Part shown: positions 39,439 through 46,872 of the stretch, piece by piece
Layout: each line of letters opens with the position of its first letter
Numbering within the stretch: position 1 is the stretch's first letter
From: Candidatus Brevundimonas colombiensis
Lineage (GTDB): Bacteria > Pseudomonadota > Alphaproteobacteria > Caulobacterales > Caulobacteraceae
Assembly: GCA_029202665.1 (NCBI GenBank)
Contig: CP119326.1
Coordinates: forward strand, 496,001-560,000
Length of the DNA stretch: 64,000 nucleotides
Direction of reading: 5' to 3'
Notes under the pieces: model-generated
Database searches by the model: none
Told to the model about the DNA's origin: nothing
What the model saw: the letters and a program-made list of their open reading frames with translations, nothing else
Translations under genes and position numbers: made by a program

Positions 39439-41652
39439 TCAGCTCGCGAGCTTGAGGTCGGGGCGGGTCGCCTTGCGGCGCATGTCGGCGACAAGGACGT
39501 CGATATCGAGAATCAGGGCGACACGGCCGTCGCCCAGGATGGTGGCGGCGGCGATCCCCTCCACCTGCTGGTAGTTGGTCTCAAGGCTCTTGATGACGAC
39601 CTGGCGCTGGCCCTGGATCGCCTCGAACAGCAGGGCCGCCTGCTGGCCGCCCTCGGTCTCGACCACCACGGCGACGCCGCCGGCGGGGTCTATCGGCGCA
39701 TCGCGGAAGCCCATGACCAGGGCCACGTCGATCAGCGGCAGGAAGCGGTCGCGGAAGCGGATGACCGGATCGACCCCGCCGACATGGTGCAGATCGACGG
39801 CCTGGGGCGTCAGGCTTTCGACAATGGCGGGCAACGGCGCGATCAGGGTCTGTTCGGCGGCGGTGACGACCATCCCGTCCATCACCGCTAGGGTCAGCGG
39901 CAGGCTGAGGGTGAAGGTCGAGCCCTTGCCCGGAACCGAGCTGATGGAGATGCGTCCGCCCAAAGCCTGGATCGACCGTTTGACCACATCCATGCCCACG
40001 CCCCGGCCCGAGATGTCGGACACCACGGCGGCGGTCGAGAAGCCGGGCGCGAAGATCAGATTGTCGATCTGCTCGTCGGTCAGGGCCGCGTCGGGCGCGA
40101 TCAGCGCCTTGTCCACGGCGATCTTCCTGACCCGTTCGCGGTTGATGCCGCGGCCGTCGTCGGAAATCTCGATCACGATCCGGCCCGAGCGATGCAGGGC
40201 GGCCAGACGCACGGTCCCCTCGGCCGGCTTGCCCGCGGCCAGGCGTTCGTCTGGCGTCTCCAGTCCATGGTCGATGGCGTTGCGCAGCATGTGGGTGATC
40301 GGCTCGGCCAGGCGTTCGACCACGGTCTTGTCGACCTCCGTGTCCTCGCCCGCCGTGATCAGACGCACCTGTTTGGCGGTCATGTCCGCGACCTCCCGGA
40401 CCAGACGCGGCATCCGCTGGAACACCGACTTCACCGGCTGGGCCCGGATGGCCATGACGCTGTCCTGGATCTCGCGCGTCAGAAGCTCCAGGTCCTCCAT
40501 GCCCAGCGCAATCCCCGACGACCGGGCCAGACCGCTTTCCAGCACGCGCTGGGACAGCATGGCCTGCTGGATGACCAGTTCGCCGACGACGTTGATCAGA
40601 CGATCCACCCGATCCAGATCCACGCGGATCGTGACGGGCGCGGCGGCCGTGGCGGCGGGCGCGACCATGGGCGTTGCGACAGGCGCAGCCGCCGCCGGCT
40701 CAGGCGCGGGCGCGACGAAGCCCAGGATGTCCGGGGCGGGCCCGGGGACCGCATCCGGGGCGGTGTCGGCGACAGCGCCCGTGGCGCGGGCCAGCAGGGC
40801 GGCGATATCCAGGTCGTCGCCGGCCGGCAGGATCGCCGCCGGCTGGTCCTCGAAGACAAGAGAGCCGTCAGGCGCGACATCGGGGGCGTCGCCCAGCGGC
40901 GTGATGGTCAGGTCGCAGTCGGTTTCCACAAAGTCGAACACCTCGCGCACGGCGGCCTCGTCCACATCGGCCGACAGGTCGATGGTCCAGCTCAGGCAGC
41001 CGTCTTCGACCGCAAGGGCGTCCAGCGTGGGAACCGCGCTGTCATCCAGCCTGACCTGGATCGGGCCCAGACGTCCCAGTTCGCGCAGCAGCAGGCCCGC
41101 CTCGTTGGCGTTGGCGTACATTCGCCCCATCGGCTTGAACACGATGCGCCAGCCGGTCGGAGCGGCGTCCGAAGGCGCGGCGGGATCGTCCAGCGCCATG
41201 TCGAAGGCCATGGGGGTGAAGTCGAAGTCGTCGTCTTCGTCGATCGCCGCCGGCGGGGCCTCGCCGCCGTGGGTCAGGATTTCCAGTTCGGCGACCAGGG
41301 CGGCCGAGCGCGCCTCATCCACCGGCGGAATCAAGCCCTGGGCGGCCTGGATATGATCGGCCAGCACGTCGGAGGCGCGCAGCAGGGTCTTGACCGTGAC
41401 GGCGTCGCACGGTTTGCGGCCCGCGCGCAGTTCGTCCATCAGGGTCTCGAAGACGTGGGCGAACCGGACCAGGGCCTCCAGCCCGAAAGCCCCCGCCCCG
41501 CCCTTGACCGAATGGACGGCGCGGAAGACGGCGTTGATCGTCTCCACGTCCGTCTGGCCCTGTTCCAGCAGCATCAGCCTGGTCTCCAGGTCCGCGAGCA
41601 GTTCGTCGCATTCCTGGAAGAAGGTGGCCTTGATGGCTTCGAAGGCGTCCAT
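39439..41652 (-). CDS. cheA: Chemotaxis histidine kinase CheA
   Basis: This 737-residue kinase has an N-terminal phosphotransfer domain with His47 (AVFRAVHSVKGGAGAFG), a long acidic and Ala/Pro-rich middle (about residues 130-350), a dimerisation region near 345-400 (DLDRVDRLINVVGELVIQQA), the ATP-binding domain (HMLRNAIDHGLETPDE, GRGVGMDVVKRSIQALGGRI) and a CheW-like C-terminal domain. It passes phosphate to the CheY and CheB proteins encoded around it. It lies 27 bp after cheYI. Confidence 0.96.
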   Translation of the reverse strand: MDAFEAIKATFFQECDELLADLETRLMLLEQGQTDVETINAVFRAVHSVKGGAGAFGLEALVRFAHVFETLMDELRAGRKPCDAVTVKTLLRASDVLADHIQAAQGLIPPVDEARSAALVAELEILTHGGEAPPAAIDEDDDFDFTPMAFDMALDDPAAPSDAAPTGWRIVFKPMGRMYANANEAGLLLRELGRLGPIQVRLDDSAVPTLDALAVEDGCLSWTIDLSADVDEAAVREVFDFVETDCDLTITPLGDAPDVAPDGSLVFEDQPAAILPAGDDLDIAALLARATGAVADTAPDAVPGPAPDILGFVAPAPEPAAAAPVATPMVAPAATAAAPVTIRVDLDRVDRLINVVGELVIQQAMLSQRVLESGLARSSGIALGMEDLELLTREIQDSVMAIRAQPVKSVFQRMPRLVREVADMTAKQVRLITAGEDTEVDKTVVERLAEPITHMLRNAIDHGLETPDERLAAGKPAEGTVRLAALHRSGRIVIEISDDGRGINRERVRKIAVDKALIAPDAALTDEQIDNLIFAPGFSTAAVVSDISGRGVGMDVVKRSIQALGGRISISSVPGKGSTFTLSLPLTLAVMDGMVVTAAEQTLIAPLPAIVESLTPQAVDLHHVGGVDPVIRFRDRFLPLIDVALVMGFRDAPIDPAGGVAVVVETEGGQQAALLFEAIQGQRQVVIKSLETNYQQVEGIAAATILGDGRVALILDIDVLVADMRRKATRPDLKLAS

Positions 41653-41679
41653 GGGGTTCAGGTCCGGCGGGCTGTGCGA

Positions 41680-42045
41680 TCAGGCCGCGACGCGGCGAAC
41701 GGCGTCGACCAGCTTTGCAGGGTCGAAGGGTTTGACGATCCAGCCTGTGGCGCCGGCGGCGCGGGCGCGCGCCTTCTTCTCCGTATCGCTTTCGGTGGTC
41801 AGGACCAGAACCGGCGTGGCCCGGTGGTTCGGATCGGCGCGCACGCCCTCGATCACGCCGAACCCGTCCATGCGCGGCATGTTGATGTCGGTGATGACGA
41901 CGTCGGCGCCCCGTGCGGCCAGGGTTTCCAGACCGTCCACGCCGTCCACGGCCTGGATCACGGTATAGCCCGCATCCTCCAGCGCCATCAGCAGCATGTC
42001 GCGCATGGTGCGAGAATCGTCGATGGTCAGAACGGTCTTGGTCAC
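41680..42045 (-). CDS. cheY: Response regulator CheY (first in operon)
   Basis: This 121-residue receiver has Asp53 (VVITDINMPRMDG), an acidic DD at residues 9-10, Thr in VLTTES and Lys in IVKPFDP. The GTG at 42045 is chosen because it overlaps the cheX stop (GTGA at 42042-42045) and gives a normal CheY start (VTKTVLTIDDS). Position matches cheYI of Caulobacter. Confidence 0.92.
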   Translation of the reverse strand: MTKTVLTIDDSRTMRDMLLMALEDAGYTVIQAVDGVDGLETLAARGADVVITDINMPRMDGFGVIEGVRADPNHRATPVLVLTTESDTEKKARARAAGATGWIVKPFDPAKLVDAVRRVAA

Positions 42046-42317
42046 GCCTGGGCCCCCTCGTTGAGCAGATCGGGCGCGCCGAACGCGGCCCATTGTTCGC
42101 TCCAAGCTTGCGACACAGAACCTAACCTTAGGTTGACGCCGTCGACATCCCAGGTGCGCGCGGCGGACAACAGGACCTGAAGGCACAGCCCCCCCAGACG
42201 CTGGACGTCGGACGCGTCCAGCACCAAATCCCGGCCACGGCGCGCCAGAAGCTCGGCCTTCAGCGGCGCGGCCGCCTTCAGGTCCAGGATGTCGGGCAAA
42301 ATCAGGGCGTCAGGCAT
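42042..42317 (-). CDS. cheX: STAS-domain protein CheX
   Basis: This 91-residue protein has a STAS fold (PDILDLKAAAPLKAELLARR, DLVLDASDVQRLGGLCLQVL), here placed between mcpA and cheY as in Caulobacter crescentus, where the gene is called cheX. It is not the CheC-like CheX phosphatase of other bacteria. The ATG at 42317 overlaps the mcpA stop by one base (TGATG). Function in chemotaxis is not clear. Confidence 0.8.
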   Translation of the reverse strand: MPDALILPDILDLKAAAPLKAELLARRGRDLVLDASDVQRLGGLCLQVLLSAARTWDVDGVNLRLGSVSQAWSEQWAAFGAPDLLNEGAQA

Positions 42318-44263
42318 CAGAACTCCTCCCATCCGTCTTCGATCGGGGCCGGCTGCGGTTTCAGGGCGGCGCCGCCGCGTCCCAGCGTCTTCAGCGCGGC
42401 GACCATGCGGCTGGTTGGCTTGGGTGCGGTTGCGGCGACGGCAGGCGCGCGCTGCGGGGCGGCGTGGGTCCGGTGATGGCCGGAACCGACGCGGAACCGC
42501 CCCATCGAGGCCTGCAGGCTTTCCGCCTCCTGAGCCAGAGAATGGCTGGCGGCGGTGGACTGCTCGACCATGGCGGCGTTCTGCTGGGTGACCTGATCCA
42601 TCTGGTTCACCGCCGTATTGACCTGGGCCAGGCCGACCGCCTGTTCCTGGGCCGAGGCGGCGATTTCGGTGACCAGGCCGTCGATCTCGGCGACCCGGTC
42701 CACGATGCGTTTCAGGGCCTCGCCGGTCTCGCCGACCAGTTTCACGCCCGCGCCGACCTGGCCCGTCGAGGCCGAGATCAAGGCCTTGATCTCCTTGGCG
42801 GCCTCGGCCGAACGCTGGGCCAGGGCGCGAACCTCGGAAGCCACAACGGCGAAGCCGCGACCGGCGTCCCCGGCCCGCGCCGCCTCGACACCGGCGTTCA
42901 GGGCCAGAAGATTGGTCTGGAAGGCGATCTCGTCGATCACGCCGATGATCTGGCTGATCTTGGTCGAGGACGTCTCGATGGCCGTCATGGCGGTGACGGC
43001 GTCGCGCACCACCACGCCGCTCTTTTCCGCGTCGCCGCGCGCAGTCTGGACGACGTCGGACGCCTGACGCGCGCCCGAGGCGGTCTTGTTCACCGTGGCG
43101 GTGATCTGGTCCAGGGCGGCGGCGGTCTCCTCCAGACTGGCGGCCTGCTGCTCCGTGCGGCGCGACAGGTCGTCGGCGGCTTGGCTGATTTCATCGGCGC
43201 CCGAGCGGATGCCCGAGACATTGGCGACCACCACCGACACCGCCTCCTGAAGCTGGGCGATGGCGGCGTTGAAGTCCGACTTCAACTGGGCCGCCTTGGG
43301 ACTGAATTCGATGTCGATACGGTAGGTCAGATCGCCATTGGCCATGGCCGACAGCCCCTGGCCCAGGGCGCCGATCGCCTGGGCGTCTTCGGCCGCCTCG
43401 CGCGCCTTCTCCGCCTCCCGCTCGGCCTGTTCGCGTTCCGACAGCGAGCGTTGCGCCAGGGCCTCGCGCTCGATGCGAACCTTTTCCAGGGCCGCGTCGC
43501 GGAAAGCGACGACAGCCTGGCCCATCTTGCCGAACTCATCCTTGCGGTCGGCGCCGACGACCTGGATCGCAGTGTCGCCGGCCATCAGTTTCTGCATATG
43601 GCCGATGATCGTGAACAACGGACGCACGATGGCGCGCGTGGTGACGAAGCCCGCCGCCAGGGCGATCAACAGGGCGGCGATCAGGCCGGCGATCACGGCG
43701 ATCATGGCCGCCTTGCCGGCAGCCACCTGAGTTTGACGCGCCGCCTCGACGGCGCCTTCGTTGGACGTCTTGATCTCGTCGATCGCGGCTTCGATAGGCG
43801 CGACATAGGTATCGGCCACGCCTGTGCGACCGACAAGACGGACCGCTTCCGCGTTGCGGCCTTCCCGCATCAGGGCCGCGCCCGTCTGGACCACGTTTCT
43901 GTACCAGACGGCGTTCGCGTCGATAGCCTTGTCGATGGACGCTCCCCGCGCACCCGACAGATCGTTACGCATATCCGCCATCGCCGCCAGGAACTTGGCC
44001 CGGTGCGCATCAACCCGCTCAAGATAGTATGGATCTGCAGACAGCAGATAGCCGCGGAAGGCGTTCTCCTGGCGCGTGACGTAGAATTCGGCGGTCGCGG
44101 CGTCGCGGATCGCCTTGTTCTCCAGCATACGCTGGTCGCTGGCCGCATTCATCTTGATCAGGCTGGCCACGATGACCACGCCCATGATCGCGATGGCCGC
44201 CAGCACCAGGGCGAAAGCCGTGAACAGCTTTCGGCCGACCGGCATGTTCTCGATAAGCTTCAA
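42317..44263 (-). CDS. mcpA: Methyl-accepting chemotaxis protein (McpA-like)
   Basis: This 648-residue receptor has a first membrane segment (residues 13-35), a sensory region of about 150 residues (EFYVTRQENAFRGYLLSADP), a second membrane segment (near 185-208), HAMP, and the signalling hairpin IDEIAFQTNLLALNAGVEAA with methylation-type helices. The C-terminus ends WEEF, possibly a docking tail. TTG 44263 follows AAGGGG; ATG of MPVGRKL is another possible start. It opens the chemotaxis operon and may share a transcript with the small gene just upstream. Confidence 0.94.
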   Translation of the reverse strand: MKLIENMPVGRKLFTAFALVLAAIAIMGVVIVASLIKMNAASDQRMLENKAIRDAATAEFYVTRQENAFRGYLLSADPYYLERVDAHRAKFLAAMADMRNDLSGARGASIDKAIDANAVWYRNVVQTGAALMREGRNAEAVRLVGRTGVADTYVAPIEAAIDEIKTSNEGAVEAARQTQVAAGKAAMIAVIAGLIAALLIALAAGFVTTRAIVRPLFTIIGHMQKLMAGDTAIQVVGADRKDEFGKMGQAVVAFRDAALEKVRIEREALAQRSLSEREQAEREAEKAREAAEDAQAIGALGQGLSAMANGDLTYRIDIEFSPKAAQLKSDFNAAIAQLQEAVSVVVANVSGIRSGADEISQAADDLSRRTEQQAASLEETAAALDQITATVNKTASGARQASDVVQTARGDAEKSGVVVRDAVTAMTAIETSSTKISQIIGVIDEIAFQTNLLALNAGVEAARAGDAGRGFAVVASEVRALAQRSAEAAKEIKALISASTGQVGAGVKLVGETGEALKRIVDRVAEIDGLVTEIAASAQEQAVGLAQVNTAVNQMDQVTQQNAAMVEQSTAASHSLAQEAESLQASMGRFRVGSGHHRTHAAPQRAPAVAATAPKPTSRMVAALKTLGRGGAALKPQPAPIEDGWEEF

Positions 44264-44287
44264 CTCAACATCCCCTTACTGGGTCAA

Positions 44288-44488
44288 TCAAAACGAACAG
44301 GCGGCGAACCCTAACAGGCGACCCTTTTTAGGTTCGCCCGCGCCTTGGCGGTCGGTGTCGCACCAGCACAAATCCAGCGCGTCGGCGTCGGTCAGACGGT
44401 GTTTGGCGCCCCGCTTCCACGTGTTGTGGTCGACCCAGCCGTCCGCCATGCGGTTGGCGACAGCGAACGGGACGATGGAAGGGCGCAA
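44288..44488 (-). CDS. Small hypothetical protein upstream of mcpA
   Basis: A 66-residue frame ends 24 bp before the mcpA start on the same strand. It starts at TTG 44488 with AAGGA eight bases upstream. The middle, DHNTWKRGAKHRLTDADALD, looks like real protein with mixed charges and is coded with strong G/C at third positions, like its neighbours. I do not recognise a family. It could be the first gene of the chemotaxis operon or a separate small gene. Confidence 0.5.
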   Translation of the reverse strand: MRPSIVPFAVANRMADGWVDHNTWKRGAKHRLTDADALDLCWCDTDRQGAGEPKKGRLLGFAACSF

Positions 44489-44657
44489 TATCAGGGTCCT
44501 TGAGACAGGTGGATTATCCCTCCCAAGGGTGAGGCTATGATTAATGCCTCTGGAAATTTCGCTTCCTCCAGCGCGGCGTAGCCACGATCAGGTTTGCCCG
44601 CCGGGTTGCACACGCGGGCCGCGCGCGAACCACGCGCCCCGGCTTCGTCGTTGCGAA

Positions 44658-44677
44658 CTACGTATTTCCACGCATAC
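44658..44677. promoter_or_regulatory. Candidate FixJ/LuxR-type binding site before kinase gene
   Basis: CTACGTATTTCCACGCATAC is an imperfect inverted pattern that resembles TACGTA-type sites recognised by some NarL/FixJ-family regulators. It lies 72 bp before the sensor-kinase start, so the encoded FixJ-like regulator may act on its own operon. This is a resemblance only. Confidence 0.35.
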
Positions 44678-44748
44678 TCGAATGGCCTATACCGAACGAT
44701 GCAAAAACACGGCGAAAGGAGCGCTCAGGTTGTATCTGCGCGTGCGAC

Positions 44749-46230
44749 ATGAGCCCTGATCAAGGCGACCGGCGCGTGGCGGCGGGCTTCGGTGCGCTGC
44801 TGAGCCGCTATCGCACCAGAACCTGGCTGGGCGGTGCCGTCGTGGCCGTTCTGGCGGTATCTGCGGCCATGGCCCTGAGGCTGGCGCTCTCGCCCGTGGC
44901 GCACTTCTATTATCTGCCGGTGATGCCGGCGATCATGGCCACGGCCCTGCTGGGGCGTCGGTCTTCGGTCAGCCTGGCCATCGTCCTGGCCATTATCGGA
45001 TGCGAGCTGGTCGTGCGGCGCGACAGCCTCACCGACACCTTGGCCAACGCCGGGCTGTTCGTCGTCGTCGCCTGGGCGGTCGCGGAGACCTGCTTTCGGC
45101 TCAGGGCCGCGATGGAAGCGGCCCAGACCCTGGCGCGGGATCTGGCGCGACGCGAACTCTTGCTGGATTCCATCCTGACCTCGACGCCGATCGTGACGCT
45201 GGACCGGGACGGCCGCACGCGCCGGGTCACGCAAGTCGCGGCGTCCTTGCTGGGCGTGACGCCGAGCCGGGCGCTGAACCAGCCGTTCGAGACCCTGCTT
45301 CCCGGCTTCGACGCGGCGGCGGTTCAGGCGACGCAGCGGTCCGACGGGGCGGCGCGTATGCTGTGGCGCGCGCCGGGAGGGCCGAACGGCGAGGCGGCGC
45401 TGCTGACCCTCGGCGCCCACCAGTTGCCCCCTGACGCCGCCCCGGAACACACCGTCCTGACCCTGACGGACCAGAGTCAGGCCGAGGCGGCGCGCCGGCG
45501 CGAACGCGAACTGAACGACCGGCTGAGCAGCGTGTGGCGTTTGAACTCCATGGGCGAGATGGCCGCGACCCTGGCGCACGAGCTGAACCAGCCCCTCAGC
45601 GCCGCCGCCGTCTATCTGCATGCGGGCCAGGCCGATCTGGCACGGATCGGTCCCGCCGCTGATCCGACGGTGCGCACCCTCGACCTGGCCAAGTCCCAGG
45701 TTCTGCGCGCCGGCGACATCATCCGACGGATGCGCGAGATGATCGCCAACGGGTCGCGCGCCTTCACCGAGGAGCGGGCCTCCCAGATGATCCAGGATCT
45801 GCAGCCGGTGACCGCCTTGATCGGCCAGGACACGGGCGTCGCCATTCGCATCGAGACCGACGACGAGGACGATCAGGTGCTGGCCGACCGGATTCAGTTC
45901 CAGCAGGCCCTGACCAATCTGATCCGCAATGCAGTGGACGCGGTGATCGACCGCGACGACGGCCAGGTGACGGTGATCGGGCGGACGCTGGGACCAGACG
46001 GCTATGATATCTCGGTTCGCGACAATGGGCCCGGCATTCCCGATGCGCAGATGGACCATATCTTCCATCCGATGATCTCGACCAAGACGGGCGGCATGGG
46101 GCTGGGCCTGTCGGTGACCCGCACGATCGTCGAGAGCCACGGTTCAGCTCTGGTGGTCACCCGTCCGAAGGGCGGCGGGGCCTGTTTCACCTTTCGACTG
46201 TCGCGCCCAACCGAATCCGAGGCCGCATGA
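44749..46230 (+). CDS. Membrane sensor histidine kinase (FixL-like)
   Basis: This 493-residue kinase has several N-terminal membrane segments (about residues 28-115, DUF4118-like), a PAS-like region (near 136-245), a HisKA dimerisation helix with His277 (MAATLAHELNQPLSAAAVYL) and an ATP-binding domain (FQQALTNLIRNAVDAVIDRD, DNGPGIPD, GGMGLGLSV). The HELNQPL pattern is typical of FixL/DctB-type kinases. No haem-binding PAS is evident, so oxygen sensing is not supported. It overlaps the next gene by ATGA, making a two-component pair. Confidence 0.92.
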   Translation: MSPDQGDRRVAAGFGALLSRYRTRTWLGGAVVAVLAVSAAMALRLALSPVAHFYYLPVMPAIMATALLGRRSSVSLAIVLAIIGCELVVRRDSLTDTLANAGLFVVVAWAVAETCFRLRAAMEAAQTLARDLARRELLLDSILTSTPIVTLDRDGRTRRVTQVAASLLGVTPSRALNQPFETLLPGFDAAAVQATQRSDGAARMLWRAPGGPNGEAALLTLGAHQLPPDAAPEHTVLTLTDQSQAEAARRRERELNDRLSSVWRLNSMGEMAATLAHELNQPLSAAAVYLHAGQADLARIGPAADPTVRTLDLAKSQVLRAGDIIRRMREMIANGSRAFTEERASQMIQDLQPVTALIGQDTGVAIRIETDDEDDQVLADRIQFQQALTNLIRNAVDAVIDRDDGQVTVIGRTLGPDGYDISVRDNGPGIPDAQMDHIFHPMISTKTGGMGLGLSVTRTIVESHGSALVVTRPKGGGACFTFRLSRPTESEAA

Positions 46231-46838
46231 CCTCTCATTCCGTCTTCATTATCGACGACGATCCGGCGATGCGGGACGCGCTGACCCTGATGCTCCGGGG
46301 TGCGGGGTTTCGCGCCCGCGCCTTCGCCAGCGCCGACGATTTCTTGAACGACCTGCCGACCGAGGCCAGCGCCTGTGTCGTCACCGACGTGCGGATGCCG
46401 GGGGTCGAGGGCCCGGAACTGGTGCGGCGGCTGAAGTCGCTGCGTGGGGACAGCTGGCGGGTCATCGTCATCACCGGCCATGCCGACGTGCCCCTGGCTG
46501 TGCAGTTGATGAAGGCGGGCGTGGCGGACTTCATCGAAAAGCCGTTCGATCCCCAGCAGATCCTGAACAGTGTCGGCCACTGCATCGCCTCGCTGAGCGG
46601 ACTGGAGGCCGAACGCGCGGCGCGCGAGGAGATGCAGGCTCGCGTCGCCTCCCTGACAAACCGCGAACGCCAGGTGTTCGACGCCCTGATCGACGGCTGC
46701 TCCAACAAGGAAATCGCCCTGCGTCTGGAGATCAGCCCGCGCACCGTCGAGATTTTTCGCGCCAAGGTGATGACCAAGATGCAGGCGCCGAACCTGTCGA
46801 CCCTGGTGCGGATCGGAATGCGTTTAGGCGACGCTTGA
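46227..46838 (+). CDS. FixJ-family response regulator
   Basis: This 203-residue regulator has a receiver domain with Asp54 (VVTDVRMPGVEG) and Lys in EKPFDP, and a LuxR-type helix-turn-helix near residues 138-190 (LTNRERQVFDALIDGCSNKE, IALRLEISPRTVEIFRAKVM). It is coupled to the kinase upstream by ATGA at 46227-46230. Its targets are unknown; a candidate site lies in its own promoter region. Confidence 0.93.
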   Translation: MTSHSVFIIDDDPAMRDALTLMLRGAGFRARAFASADDFLNDLPTEASACVVTDVRMPGVEGPELVRRLKSLRGDSWRVIVITGHADVPLAVQLMKAGVADFIEKPFDPQQILNSVGHCIASLSGLEAERAAREEMQARVASLTNRERQVFDALIDGCSNKEIALRLEISPRTVEIFRAKVMTKMQAPNLSTLVRIGMRLGDA

Positions 46839-46872
46839 GCCGGAAGGGAATCGTCGCCACCTTAAGGGCATC

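Noticed and set aside
40192..42180. 662-codon plus-strand frame opposite cheA and cheY
   Set aside because: It covers several well-supported chemotaxis genes; its translation is an RNA-like Gly/Arg/His mix with no domain.
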